From the NCBI GenBank assembly GCA_029532415.1, contig JAQOTA010000054.1:4030001-4094000 (forward strand): a DNA stretch of 64,000 nt, written 5' to 3'. Position numbers and translations under genes: made by a program. Origin of the DNA: Marasmius tenuissimus. Taxonomy: Eukaryota; Basidiomycota; Agaricomycetes; Agaricales; Marasmiaceae. A model generated the notes under the pieces. The model was not told where the DNA came from. It saw only the letters and a list, made by a program, of their open reading frames with translations, and did no database searches. Shown here one piece after another: positions 1 through 12,457 of the stretch; the first letter of the stretch is position 1; every line of letters starts with the position of its first letter.

Positions 1-197
1 AACGAAAACGCTAATACATACGTACTTGACTTAGTTGTGAGTCTCTCCGGGTCCTTGATATAAGCCCTATCTGGGTCATAATGCACCATCCAACGCACAA
101 GCGCTCCCGTAAGTGGGACAGATATTGCTTGGTTAAGAAGCGCGCCAAGCATAAGAGACCAACCATAGGTCATCACTTTGAGCTGAGAGTCAGACAT
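1..197 (-). CDS. SLC25 (mitochondrial carrier)-like protein, copy A, 5' exon only
   Basis: This is the first exon of a carrier-like gene whose remainder lies beyond the left edge. The start codon is at 197 and a GTACGT donor follows base 26. The exon encodes a hydrophobic N-terminal segment followed by VPLTGALVRWMVHYDP, matching the first-repeat signature seen in the four complete neighbours (VPLSGALVRWRVHYNP). That resembles the P-x-[DE]-x-x-[KR]-x-[KR] motif of mitochondrial carriers, with the acidic residue replaced. Strand and family are secure. Whether the gene is intact cannot be judged. Confidence 0.6.
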   Translation of the reverse strand, partial: MSDSQLKVMTYGWSLMLGALLNQAISVPLTGALVRWMVHYDPDRAYIKDPERLTTKSSTYVLAFS

Positions 198-1091
198 GAT
201 GGGCAATACGGAGGGAGGAAGTCGCGAGCTTCGGCCTTATAAGAAGCTGGGTAAGTGTGACATAGGGTTTGATTTGGCGTCAAGGGGAACACGGCCAGAG
301 CATACGGTCGCCGCCGCCATTTTGCCACATTCCCAGCGTCCCGCTGGCAACATGGAGTCGAAATTTCCACGACAATATGTAGACGCCCAGATCGGGGGTT
401 GATTACCCGAGCAATCGAAACGTCGACGAAAAGACGGATTTCAAGCAACAGTCCAAGCAACCGTCAACCTATACACGGCTTCCTTGATATTTTCACGCAA
501 TTTCCACGACAAAGATCACGGCGCCACCGTAGATGTCTGATTGAACCGACTAGAACCTCCAGTCGACAACTGTAAATCAGATCATGGCTGTATTGTTGCT
601 ACCAGCCTCTAGGTACAAGATAGTAAGACCCATTTGTTCATTGACGAACTCGAGAGACGGAGATAAGAGCTCACTGAATCTCTTTCCCGGTCGCCTTTCC
701 ATTACTAGCTACTCTCGTGGATTTCCCCCCCCCATCACAATCCTCCACAGTGGACCGGTAGAGCTTCAATACTGCTTAGTACTGGTCAACATGCTCAGAA
801 AACTTGCAGGGATTTAACTTTGAATGACTGTCGATTATCAGGACCAGATGGTGTTTCCGCTACAAATTTGATACCATTCAGGAACCGAAAGGAGAGACCG
901 AATTTGGCGGGATGAGGGTGAGAAGAGAGGGCCAACCGTCACACGTGTGACCGTAGGTGACCGTGTTCGTTGGTGTTGCAATGGACCCATTCGGACCCAC
1001 AAGACGAAGTTGTTTCTTCATAAATACGATGCACACAGATCGCTACGAGCGTATTACATATTTTGTTGTGTCCCCACATATAAACCAGTCG

Positions 1092-2331
1092 CTAACCCAT
1101 GTAGGCCAATACCCAGAGAGGGAATGGAAGGAAGCTCACCCACCACGCCCTGAGCAAGACCCGCCATCCTTCCTCGGCGGTCACCTTACTCACGTAGTCA
1201 GCAAAGTTGAGATACGGATGGTCATCTCGCAAGCTAGGTTATCTTGTCAGAGAAATCTCGCGAAAGAAAATGACAAAGACATACGCGATAACATCCTCCG
1301 AATACGATTCCACACGAGCGGCAGCAGCGATGTCAGCGGCCGTTTCGACACTATTATCGTCTTCCTCAGCACTTTGAGTCTTTTGCACGGCAAACCGGGA
1401 CAGAGAGACTTGAAACAGCGTCTGTAGGCACGGTCCCAAGAGAACGAATCCGATCACCAACACGGTGGCCAGTGCTGGAGTCCGTTGTCTCTCCACAAAT
1501 TGCCCCAGCCATGTTGCCATCGCGGGAATAAGGAAAACCCCAAGGAGCAGGTTCGCGAATTGAGAGACGAAAAGTCCAGGAAGGATGTAGATCTTCCATG
1601 GCTGCCGCCGTTCAATGGGGGAGAGTAGGAGTCTGTAGGATACAAGGGGTCTCGAGGAACGGAGCTTGTACGGAGTGACGATGGCACTGAAGAGTGTCTA
1701 GTCAGATTATTGTGATCATCGAAACAGATAAAAACAGACCGAGTGGTGAAGACATGCATAGGGATCCCAATGACCAGACCCGTTACCACCTGCAGGACGG
1801 GCCCGACGACACCATAATCCCCGAATCTTGCTTGACGTCCTATCTCGAGGTTCATGTCTCCATCTAGGAAAGGGAGGGCGACCAATAGGGGCACGAGAGT
1901 GTTGAAGACGCTGGGCCCTGGAGGAGGGTCACCTCACTGGAGACGGAATACGAAAACAATACATACAAAATCCTTTGTATAGACCGGCCCAGCCCTAACG
2001 CACAGACTCAGCCAACCGAGTCACGAAAAAGGTCGGAGACGAAACGTTACCTCTAGTCGATAGACTCTTCGCACCGTACTGAAGTATCCGGTTACCAACG
2101 GGCCTACGACGACGTTCATCTGAGTCATGGTTACACAAACAAGGATTAGAAAGATCACCTACCCGGCTCGGTTTTGGGTCTCTCCGAATCCCCAAGGCGG
2201 ACCCTATCGGGGTCGTAATGCACCCTCCAACGCACAAGCGCGCCCAAAAGAGGCATAGATATCACCTCGCCGATGAGCGCACCAAACAAAATGACCCAAC
2301 CGGCGGCGATGATACTTTGTAAGTCAGACAT
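1092..2331 (-). CDS. SLC25 (mitochondrial carrier)-like membrane protein, copy B
   Basis: A multi-exon gene in the tandem array. The first exon starts MSDLQSII and carries MPLLGALVRWRVHYDP. The next exons read VTGYFSTVRRVYRLE and GWAGLYKG, the usual end of a carrier repeat (G..K.IY..EG..GLYKG). A long exon gives IPMHVFTTR, AIVTPYKL, LLLSPIERRQPWKIYILPG and a run of membrane segments. The last exon reads LRDDHPYLNFADYVSKVTAE then EGWRVLLRAWW, matching a third repeat. Three-repeat architecture is known for SLC25 carriers, which move metabolites across the mitochondrial inner membrane. Here the acidic residue of the first P-x-[DE]-x-x-[KR] motif is lost, so substrate and activity are unknown. 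The stop is at 1092-1094. No broken frame was seen. Confidence 0.62.
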
Positions 2332-3271
2332 CTCAATGATGAGAGGGATGTGGAGGGGGTAAGCAGCAAGCTACATCCTTCGTCTATAAGAGCTGGGTAA
2401 CCTTCACTTGGAGTCTGATTTGACATCAAGCAGAGTACAGCCAGAAGATACTACTGCTACCGGCCAAATTACCGCTTTCCCAGCATCCCGTTTGCATCAT
2501 CGAGTCCAAATATGCAGGATAACGTGCGCGTGAATATTTGAATGTACAGCGGTGTGTCGATATCGTGAGCAGAAACGACGAAACGGTAGCAGTCTCGAGG
2601 AAGGGGCGCCATAAGTGACGGTTCGGCCTATAGATTGTTTTCTTGATGCCGCCTGCAAAACAACCTTCTTCAAGAGCACTCCACTAATGATCATAGGGCC
2701 GCAGCAGCTGGCTGATTGGATCAAAGTATCAGTACCCACGAATCAGATCATCGCGATGCTGCAGCTAAGAGTGAGAAGCCATTGTTACCACTGATTGAAG
2801 ATGAGAACTCACCGGATCCCATAAACACTCGTTCTTACTCGATATCCATCATGAAGCTGTGAATGTTCGATGTGAGAAACTTGATGCAAGTTTCAACCTT
2901 GAAGGCGACACAGCGCGCTCTGCCCACAGGAAACCCAACTGTAGGGTTGATTGCGGACTCAGAGGGCTTATCCGAGAGCAAATTTTTAATTGACTGTAGG
3001 GTGGTATGAACGGTACGAACGGGAAACTGCAGATTCCGACTTTGTGAAGGCACATCGAGACTAATAATGAATCAAGATCACCGCATCTACAGATTTGTTC
3101 CTTTGGAGTGTTTTCGCCCAACTTGTGAGATGATGACAAAAGACAACCAAAGATGTCACGCTCGTGACAGCCCTAGTCACATACTTAGTATCACAAAGGA
3201 CCCACTTGGACCTACACCATTTCTTGGTTTACCGATGTAAATACGAACAAAACAGCCCGTTGATACTCTTT

Positions 3272-4481
3272 CTACAATGCAGCGACGAAATAGAATCCAA
3301 GGAAAGTCACCCACCACGCTCTGAACAAGGTGCGCCAGCCCTCCTCAGCTGTCATCTTGTTCAGGCAGTCGACAAAACCGGTGTATGGAACTTCTTCATC
3401 TCGCAGTCTGGGTATGCGTCATCAGAAACAGAACGGAATCAGATGATACGTTTCCAACGTACGTGATAACATCTTCGGATGAGAAACGCTCTACACCGGC
3501 GGCGGCAGCGACTTCGGCCTCCCTAAGGCCAGCCTCCTCACCCTCGCCGAAACTGCGAGTCCTCTGTACAGCCAATCTGCTTTGAGCGACCAATAGCGGC
3601 GTGTGAATTGTCGAGGCCAATAAAGCAAATCCAAAGTACACGGAAGCAGCCGCTCCTATCAGCGGCATTGCGGCCAATGGAACCAAAACGAGTATGAGCA
3701 AGGGGATAAGGGCGATCCCGAGGAGAATGGTCGCAAGTTGGGAGACGAAAACACCAGGAAGGAGATAGATCTTCCAGGGCTGCCGACGTTCAATGGGAGA
3801 GAGTAGCAGTTTGCAAGCTACGAGGGGTTTGGTATAAGGGAGCTTGTATGGAGTGACGATAGCGCTGGGCACACGGTTAGATCGTTCTCACGCAAAAAAG
3901 GCGATGAGTACGTACCGAGCGGTCAAAACCTGCATCGGAATCCCAACGACCAAGCCCAGCACACTCTGCAAAATACTTCCTATGACACCGTAATTGTGTA
4001 ATTCCCTGGAAGCGTGAGCCTCAACCTGGGGTGATCTTGAGCCAGGACAACAAGATCGACATCATGAAGACAGCGCCAAAGAAAGTAGGCGCTATAAGAA
4101 AGTTAGTCACGTCATATGCATGCTGACTGAGAGTGAAGCGTACAGAATCCCTTGTAGAGACCAGCCCAGCCCTAGATTGCAAACCGGGATTGGTAAACCG
4201 CGGATCAAGAACATCCAAAAGACATACTTCTAAGCGATAAACCCTTCGTAGGGTGCTAAAATATCCGGTCACCGGAGGAGCTAACATAAGTTTGAGTCAA
4301 CTCTCGCAAGCTTCAGATGGTAAGAACACTCACTTGACGGCTCTTGTCCTTCCGAGTCCTCGAGTCGGATCCTGCCAGTGCTTGGGGCATAGTGTACTCT
4401 CCAACGTACGAGTGCACCCGATAGAGGCACCGACACGGCCAAGCTAAGCACCGAGGATGCGACAACGATAGCGTAGTTCAT
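3272..4481 (-). CDS. SLC25 (mitochondrial carrier)-like membrane protein, copy C
   Basis: Third gene of the minus-strand array, with the same exon order as its neighbours. The start MNYAIVVASSVLSLAVSVPL at 4481 is preferred over an in-frame ATG at 4565, because it begins right at the first hydrophobic helix, as in the other copies. The first repeat reads SVPLSGALVRWRVHY. The central exon contains AIVTPYKLPYTKPLVACK, LLLSPIERRQPWKIYLLPG and ARLAVQRTRSFGEG. The last exon reads LRDEEVPYTGFVDCLNKMTA followed by EEGWRTLFRAWW, then a short hydrophobic tail and the stop at 3272-3274. The acidic residue of the first carrier motif is absent, as in all copies. The family call rests on the three repeats. 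The substrate is unknown. Confidence 0.62.
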
Positions 4482-5440
4482 GGTATAGTGGGGAAGATGA
4501 AGGATGGAAAGAAAGAGGCGGAAAGATACAACAGCTTTTGTATCGCATGGGTAGATGTGTATCAAAGTGTACAGATATAAGTAAATGATTTGGCGTCAAT
4601 GAGGCACAGCCGTCTAATAGTAGTTGCCCGTTGCATTTGACTATCAAGTCGACATCAGGGCCGTTGAGGCGTACAGTCCGGCGTCCCGTGGGTGATGGAG
4701 GATACTGAATCGGGTAGATATTAACGGCTTCAGCATACACTATATCGAGGGGATAGACATACGCTGCGGCTCCATGTAACGAATATTCGCGTCGTAGTGA
4801 TCCTGAATTTTCAGCTAGTGTTCTCGAGTTCGTTGGAGGTTCAGATTTGAAGGGATTTTGCATCAGAGCGACGAGTGCCCTGTCTGGTTCACGAGCTGCA
4901 GCAGCAAATTGCTTTCAACACTATATAGTCAGGTGCACTGGGTAAAAGTGCGGGGTTGGGATGAGCTACGGATGGACGGTCAAGGGGACTACGTACTTAC
5001 CGGATGCCAATTCATCAATCTCGTGCCAATTGATCACCAATTCCACCAATTCCACCAGTATGCCCAGCGCTAGTAGACGATCCCGGCAATCGTATAGATA
5101 TTTGGATAAGAAGGCGTTATTTCGATCTTCAGTTCCATGGAAAACCCTCAAAAATAACTGTGCGGGTGCTGAATTGAACGATCTGGAGTTAAACTTAGAC
5201 GTCGCTCTAGTTTTATTATAATCAAAATTCGTAGTCAGAAGAAAGCCAGTAGGCGAGACGAAAGATTCATGATTCGCCGAGGGTAATAATGGAGGAAATG
5301 GTTGAGCTGGGAACGTCACATCTGTGACCGTGACTAAGTCCAACAAGGTCCAACACTCCCAGGACCCACAAGGATCTACTCCAAGACGCACAACGAAAGT
5401 TGTACAGCCGTTCTAACTGTCTACTAGAAAAATCTACATA

Positions 5441-6701
5441 TCAGGGAAATGGGATTACTTTGATAAAAGAGATCCACCACGCCCTGAACAGCGTTCTCCG
5501 TCCTTCCTCAGCAGCAATCTTCTTGAAACAGTCGACAAGACCGACGTAAGGGTCTTCGACAGCGTCTCTCGAGCTATACAAGATGAGCTAGATGGTCACA
5601 TTACGAGACGGTACTGCACTTACTTTATTACCTCTTCCGTTGAATAAAGTTCAACACCAGCGCTCGCTGCAACGGCAGCAATATTGGCATCCTCAGAGGC
5701 CCCATCGGTTTGAAGGGTCCTCTGCACAGCCAACCTGGCTTGTGCAACCATCCAAACGGACAGGAATGTCGCCAATGTCAAGTTAAAGATCAACTTCAAT
5801 ACCAGAAGTTTCCACCAAACGGTATATTGAATCACCGTCGGACGCGCCAGCAGGGAGAACGTCAGCCCAATAACGAACATCCAGGTCAATTTAGCTACGA
5901 GATGGTTAAGAAAGATGCCGGGGAGTAGATAAAGCTTCCAAGGTCGGCGACGTTCAATTGGGGAAAGCAGCATCTTCAAACCAACTCTGGGCTTCGTCCA
6001 GGGCAGCTTGTATGGGGTAACGATGGCTCTGAGGTCCAGTTACTTGGTTGACTCGGCGACGTAATCCCTAACGTGAACTCACCGAGTGGTCAAAATTTGG
6101 AGGGGGATGTCGATAAATAGATTGAGAGCGACTATCAAGACCAGCCATAAACCGTCGTTCCATTTGAAGTTTTCCCAAGGGAGCGTATAGAGTCCCTGAC
6201 GCGAAAGGTAGGAGAATGTAATGACATTCATAAAAGTGCCAAAGACGCGGCGAAGCGTATCCGGTACTATGAGAGTAGGAGTCAAGATGAGGTAGTAAGT
6301 TGCGAGGAAAGCCAGACGAACACAATCCTTTGTAGTAACCCGAGACACCCTAAGCCTCTGGTCAGCCCAACAAACGGGTGAGATGGCTGATGAACACACC
6401 TCAATCACATAGATCTTTCGGAGCGTACTGAAGTATCCAGTTACATAGGAAGTACGATCCGGCAGCGCTAAGAATATTTATAATCAGCTGATGCAGCGAC
6501 ATCGAACCAAACCCGACACGTACCTTCCGGCTGCTGCTCCGTATCCGTAGCTACGAGTTCGATTCGGCGTGGGTTATAATGCACTCTCCACCGCACCAAT
6601 ACACCAGATAGGGGTACGAAGACGATTAGACTGACCAAGAAACCGACTGCAACAGAGAGTAGTACTTCGCCAGGACCAGGAGGGCGCTTGGGCCAGAACA
6701 T
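5441..6701 (-). CDS. SLC25 (mitochondrial carrier)-like membrane protein, copy D
   Basis: The start MFWPKRPPGPGEVLLSV at 6701 is followed by FVPLSGVLVRWRVHYNPRRI. Middle exons encode the end of repeat 1 and the hydrophobic stretch with FIDIPLQILTTR. The long exon has AIVTPYKLPWTKP, MLLSPIERRRPWKLYLLPGI and ARLAVQRTLQTDG. The final exon reads LRDAVEDPYVGLVDCFKKIA, then EEGRRTLFRAWW, a good match to the matrix-loop and helix pattern of a third mitochondrial-carrier repeat (Y.G..DC..K...EEG...L.RAW). It is closest to copies E and F among the family. The stop is at 5441-5443. All exon joins looked at by eye keep frame. Confidence 0.62.
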
Positions 6702-7032
6702 CAGGTATTCAGCTGAGGGCTCGCGAGATATGGGAGATCGAGAGGGGGAGGATACAATAAAGAGCTGTTAATATACGTACGGACAGAGATCCAATTAGAG
6801 ATTCGTATCGAAGAGTTACAGAAGAAATTCAGTCGCGGCTACCCCGGGCGGTGACGATGCTGTAGAGTATTGCCTCCCATGCTGAATATGAATACCCAAA
6901 CGTATCAATTTTACCCAAAGTCGCCCCACGGGCGACGGTCATGATGGGCACGATATAGACAGATGCGAAGTTGAATTTGATGATGCATTGAAAGTGTTCC
7001 AAGTAAGCACTTATGAACAGTTCGCCGGTATA

Positions 7033-8325
7033 TCAAGGAGCCGGACCCAGCACCTGGAAAAAATATATCCACCAAGCTCTGAATAGCGTCCTTCGTCCTT
7101 CTTCTGCGACGGTCTTCCTGAAACAATCGACAACACCGACATAAGGTTCTCCAACGGCTCTCAAACTGAGGGAAATGTGTCAACGGGGGTAGTCAAACTG
7201 ATAGGGAACTCACATACTTGATTACATCTTCCGTCGAATATGGTTCGACGCCAACGCTAGTCGCGATGGTATCAATACTCACAGCTTCATCCTCGTCATT
7301 GGTACTACGAGTCCTCTGCACGGCTAACCTGGCCTGCGCGATCATCCAAGGGGCGAAGAAGGTCGCGGAAATCAAGGCAAAGACCATGTTCCTGAGTGCC
7401 ATAAATTCCAACCACCCGTGCAACCTCCGACTCCCTATCAGGTAAAAGGCCAGTTGAGCAGACAGCACGCCGAAGAACATCGACATCAATCGAGACACCA
7501 GATGGTTAACGAAGATGCCAGGGAGAAAGTATAGTTTCCAAGGCCGACGACGTTCGATGGGAGAAAGCAACATTTTCAGCCCAACGCTGGGTTTCGTCCA
7601 GGGTAGCTTGTATGGAGTTACGGTAGCCCTAAAGGGGTCGAGTTACTCAGATGACTCGTTCGAGATAAACCGGTGCGAACTCACCGAACGGTCAAAATCT
7701 GGACAGGGATACCAATGGCCAGATCGAGAACAATCATCAAGCTCATCCACACGATTTCACCCGTCACGCGGAATCCTGGGCGGCCAGTGAAGACTACAAG
7801 CAAGAGAACAATGGCCGCAACCAGATTGAAGAGGTAGCCAAAAATGTTTGGTACTGCGTAATTCGTGAGCCAAGTTGGCGTTGATAGGACAAGTGGCCAG
7901 ACACACTCAATCCTTTATAGTAACCCGAGAAGCCCTGTATATCTAGTCAGATCGGAAGATAAAAAAAATCTTTCACGGTGAGCGTACCTCTATCACATAG
8001 ATCCTCCGTAACGTGCTAAAGTATCCAGTCACATCGGAGGGGTGATTCGCCAGCACTGATAATACCTATTGTCGGTAGAGCGTAAACACGATTTAAAGCC
8101 GCACGCACCGTCCTGTTGGTCTTCTGCGTCTTGGAGTAGGATCCGACGTGGTCTGCAATGTACCCTCCAGCGCACCAACGCGTTCGAGAGGGGCACAAAA
8201 ATGGCCAGACCGACAACAAGCCTGACCGCGAGATAGATTATAGCTTCGCCGAGGCTGAAATTATGGTTCCAAGGCCAAAACTTGATCGCTTTGTCCATAA
8301 TTTGGGTATGCGAGATATGGGACAT
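7033..8325 (-). CDS. SLC25 (mitochondrial carrier)-like membrane protein, copy E
   Basis: The start MSHISHTQIMDKAIKFWPWN at 8325 is chosen because copy F on the other arm begins with a very similar MTHISQIPILNRMLWP. The first repeat reads FVPLSNALVRWRVHCRPRRI. The central exon has MLLSPIERRRPWKLYFLPGI, then ARLAVQRTRSTNDED and SVGVEPYSTEDVIKYV. The last exon reads AVGEPYVGVVDCFRKTVA, EEGRRTLFRAWW and a short tail ending at 7033-7035. This is the rightmost complete gene of the array and lies next to the MFS gene. As in its relatives, the acidic residue of the first carrier motif is missing, so transport activity is uncertain. Confidence 0.62.
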
Positions 8326-8748
8326 GGAGGAAAGGAGGAAGGAAAGTGCTGTAGCCTGTCAATATATCTGTGAATGAAATTGTATTGGATCACTGACATC
8401 GCGGGAGTACGGAGCTAGGAGCCAATGGACCTGAGCCAAATGACTCGAGTCAGCAGACGCCAAGCAGATGTTACCTTCGAAGGCTAACTGGCATCAAAGT
8501 TGGATATCCGCTACTCTCAACCACCCGGCGCAGTCGTCATTTCGACGGTATCGCATAGTCCCCCGTGCGCCTGTTCAACGCGCAACGCACGGTATCAGAT
8601 GACGGGCTCGGAGATGTCAAATCACCACCAGTCTACTTGAATGCTCTTGTATCCATTCTTTTGAACTTATATTCATACTACATGGTGTCATAACGTCTAA
8701 AAACTGTCGAGTCAAAACGGCCTCGGGAGAGTTCACAGTACTTACAAT
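8326..8748. other. Intergenic, carrier copy E to MFS gene
   Basis: This stretch holds the upstream region of carrier copy E and the 3' flank of the MFS gene. No ORF, RNA or repeat was recognised in it. Confidence 0.4.
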
Positions 8749-10618
8749 CTATGAGGTTTCTCTAGATTCTGCTTTCCTCGGTGACCCGCAAGCTTCTGAA
8801 TCGTTCGCAAACGACCGCTTCTCTTCGATATTCTCAGATAATCCTGTCGAGTTGTCAGATCGCTCCACTTCCTCCTTCCTCCGGGCGTCAACGACACTCT
8901 TTCTGAACTCCCCACCTCCTTCGTACCCTAGCCACGTATACCTTCGACAATGAGGACCTCTCAGAAGCAGCACGAAGAGAGACCACCCTGCCCATGCGAC
9001 TTGAATCCCAGCGCCAGCTCTCCATCCGCGTTCTAGGAAAAGTTTTGTTCCAACTGATGATCCCATGACTTGACCACAAAAGATCTAAAAAGACGTCGTA
9101 AATCTCAGCGCAACGGAGCAGAAATAGATCTAACGTACTCCCAGAATATTTACGGCGTTCAAGCGGGCTCGGGCTTCCGGTGCTATACTTGGATGGAAGT
9201 TCAGTTTACCCTTCAAGCCATCAGAACGGAATACGCATCATGGACGTACTTGAAGAGTTCCGTCGACAAGGATGTTTGCACCGTTTGCCGAAATAAATCG
9301 AGACCCACGACAGCGATCACCACCGCAGATATGTGCAGCCCACCACCAATCAACTGCACGGTTGCGAAAACAATTGTACCGATGGACCCAAAGAGTGTCG
9401 CATACCACGGTATGAGGTTATCAATAATACGACCGATGACGGGTCCCATCGCAACCCCGCATATCCCGATGAGACCAAAGAGCCCTGTGACGAGACTGGG
9501 ATGACAAACCAGATCAGAATGGAGCTGAGTCCAAAGGAAAGAGAGAATGAGGCACTCACGTCGAGTAGTTATACGGATCTCCTCCCAGAAGGAACGTCAA
9601 AGTAACCCAAAAGCTGTTGAAGAGGGCACTGGAGGCCATATTGATGAGGACCGCCTGAACTAGGATAGGCTCCGTAACACAGTACTTCGCCATGGAAAGG
9701 AGGATCTCCCAATACGTGATATGGCTATTCTTTGCCGGGTAATCTGGGAGCAAGAGGTAGCACCCAGCGAGTACAGCTCCTTGCGCGCCAATGGCGAGGT
9801 AGTACACCACTCGCCATGTCGTGTACTGCGCTATGATCCCGGAAATGACTCGAGCAATCAGGATCCCGAGTAGGAGACCAGCGAAAACTACGGAAATAGC
9901 GGAGGCCCGTTTTTCAGGTGGTGCCAAGTCAGCTGCAAGAGGCATAAGGACTTGTGGGGTCACCGTAACAACTCCGACGAGAAAAGACAGTGCGACAAAA
10001 ATCTCAACTTGCTTAGTGATAGCGAGGCCAACGGTGAGACCCGTAGACAGCGTGACGAGGGCAAGAACCAACTGTCTCCGACGCAAAAGGTCCCCCAGAG
10101 GAGAGATAAAGAGAAGGCCGATAGCGTAGCTAGCAAGAATCTATCAGCGACCGCAACTCTTTTCCATGCAAGGATACAATTACCCAGCCTGCACTAGAAT
10201 AGGTACACTAATACAACCGATCAGCAATTCGGATGACTGGGGAGAAATATTTGACGCACTTGGATACCCTCGAATAGGATACTTCGAAGGTTTTTGAGAA
10301 TTCGACTATAATAATTGTTCAGCACGGCTGTTGGCTCGTACGCAGAGTTGACAGTACTCAGTAATGGCTGGCAGTAATACAGGTTCGCGACAGCTAGAGA
10401 AAACAGTCAGATTGTAACATTCCAATTCGCAGAAAAGCTGACGCACTAAAGGTACTGGCGAATCCAAATGCAATCTGTAGCACGATGCCAAAGTGGAATG
10501 GTTTCTGAGGGTCATATCGTAGTCGTCGCGGAATGGGTATGAGCCCAAAGTCCCTTTTGTGCTGCTCTCCGGTCCCAGCGGCTTGTTTCGATGCTTCATC
10601 AGGGTCAACAGCGGACAT
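8749..10618 (-). CDS. Major facilitator superfamily (MFS) transporter, left-arm copy
   Basis: A membrane transporter of the 12-helix MFS type. The start at 10618 gives MSAVDPDEASKQ and then FGLIPIPRRLRYDPQKPFHF. Several short exons follow, including TVANLYYCQPLL. A long exon (10086 to 9556) holds ADLAPPEKRASAISVVFAGL, which matches the loop after helix 4, and GIIAQYTTWRVVYYLA. Later exons give GVAMGPVIGRIIDNLIPWYA, LFRQTVQTSLSTEL and, after an intron, IAPEARARLNAVNILG then IFCGQVMGSSVGTKLF. The charged C-tail ends at 8749. Two closely similar genes lie at 40.9 and 43.1 kb in opposite orientation. The general fold is that of sugar-efflux or drug-efflux MFS proteins, and the substrate cannot be inferred. 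No disabling change was found. Confidence 0.8.
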
Positions 10619-11173
10619 GGTAGTGGCACGAGGAAGAGATGCATATTCATCATGGGAGTGAATATAGTGGAAACGAGAAGCGAATTGTGATTGGCTATAG
10701 AGGACCTGAGATTGCCCGCCGTTATGACTCAGACTGTGTTATCGGCATGATCCCGTCGGCTAATTTCGTCGAGGATTCATGTCAAGTCTCGGAAGCCCAA
10801 GAGACTTTCCTTCATCCTAAAGGTGGTTAAAAGTACGGTAGGCAAGATAAACAGGGAAGAAGACATACCGGCAAACGCGTAAACCAAGATTGAGTAGACC
10901 CAACGTATAATTTCTGGTCAACAACTTGAACAACCTCCTGACGCACGCTGCTGAAAGTACGTATTCGGACCTCCCATACTGTACGAGGACGTCCCACAGT
11001 ATAATATAGTATAATGACGGAAAGGCTATCCAACCTCTCACCGTGGGGCACAGCGACGATAGCACGGAACAGTGGTAAGTTAACCTCAACATCGGATAGT
11101 CGCGTCAGGCTCTGAAGAATAGGTCTCGCACGCCAGCGGTTCTCTAGACGAATACGGATGACTTGCACGTCAA
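10619..11173. other. Intergenic, 5' of left MFS gene
   Basis: Contains the MFS promoter region. A minus-strand open frame (11168-10827) has no recognisable motif and no paralogue on the right arm, so it is not called a gene. Confidence 0.35.
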
Positions 11174-11530
11174 GGGTTCTATTTCTCGCTCTCGATGTTT
11201 GCGGATGGTCGCGACATTCAGATTAGCTGAATATCTGTAGATATATCTCAATTTCACAAGATGAGATAGACGAAACAAGAGCTCACCTTCATGCGCTATC
11301 AACGTCGCTTAATAGGGCTAGCAAACAGAAGACAGTCAAAAAATTACCTGGCTGTCAACAAGGGAGTCGTAGCCCTCGTCCCAAAGCAGCAAGATCCAAA
11401 GGAATGCCACATTGGACATCGTCTTGAAGTCTGTGGATGATGGCGGTCGCTGTCTAACGTCGGTACCCGTCCGGGCCGCCCCCACAACAAGGCGACGCGT
11501 TCTTCTCACGCTCGTTTCTGCCAGTTACGC
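11174..11530 (-). pseudogene. F-box gene relic (promoter, exon 1 and start of exon 2)
   Basis: Read on the minus strand, 11290 to 11174 aligns with the intron and exon-2 start of the F-box gene at 12458-14501. The acceptor region with AGATATAT before ATATT, the CTTGAACCTCGCGAT-like segment and the CGAGAACGAGCAAGAA-like segment are all recognisable, but stop codons have replaced the coding frame. The segment near 11490 (GACGCG, then TCTCACGCTCG) matches the region upstream of the intact F-box gene. The match stops before the rest of exon 2. This looks like the 5' end of a lost third F-box copy. Confidence 0.5.
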
Positions 11531-12457
11531 CCACGACTTGAAATTTCCCTTTGACCTGCACTAATCACCCACTATCTACGACTATATGTACCCTATCAGC
11601 TGAATGGAAAGACAGTCCGCCGGAGACGGTCAAATCCAACTCATCATTACCCTCGGAAGAACGAGCATTTGAATATTCGAACGACATGAATGCCGATGGC
11701 AGAGAGCAGCTAGAGCTTAGAAGCTGAGTGCAGTTGAAAGTAGCTAAAGCTAAATAGCTTGGGGCGAGCGCACCTCCCAAGAACAAAGGGATTCAGATTA
11801 CAATGCATGATACTGGTACTGATAGCAAGCAGTACGGCTGGGCGTCCCATAGGTAGGACATTCTACAGTAAGATACAACACGATGAAGAGGCTACAAGTG
11901 TACACGGAATCACGGATAATTACAAAGAATGTACGGAAAATTGATCTAAACGTCCAAAATGAGCAGGAAGCATGGGGAAACAGAATACAAAGTTCGAGCT
12001 TTAGCTTCAGGTAGACCTGTTGCCGGATTATCTCCTCTGAAGGTAGTCTCGCAAAGCCAGACTACAGAACAACGAGCTCTTTGGTTGTATTTGAGTGTCG
12101 CTGTGTATGTACTCCGAAGGCACCAGTGAAGGTACCCAGACCGAAGTTGGCCCCATCTCTACCAAAATTGGGCCAAACAACGGCCAAAACTCCCAATCTT
12201 CATCTCGCGCAGGCGATATACCATGCCTATTGAACGTGAGTCATATCTTTGCTAAAGAAGAGGGCAACTTCGAAGAACCTACATCAAAGATAAATGAGCC
12301 TTGATATCTTCCACCGATGTCTCCCTGAACGTGCAGCGTTTACATCGAAAATCTGGGTCCAAGTCGCATACATCTCGTCTGGATCCACGTTCTCTGCCTT
12401 CTACATCCAGCCTTTCCGTAGCGGATACAGCACGAAAGTCATGGTGATGAAGATGAT
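11531..12457. other. Intergenic, 3' of left F-box gene
   Basis: Bases 12290-12457 are similar to the segment just after the right-arm F-box gene (about 40042-40160), so the duplication extends past the stop codon. The rest (11531-12290) shows no recognisable gene. Confidence 0.4.
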
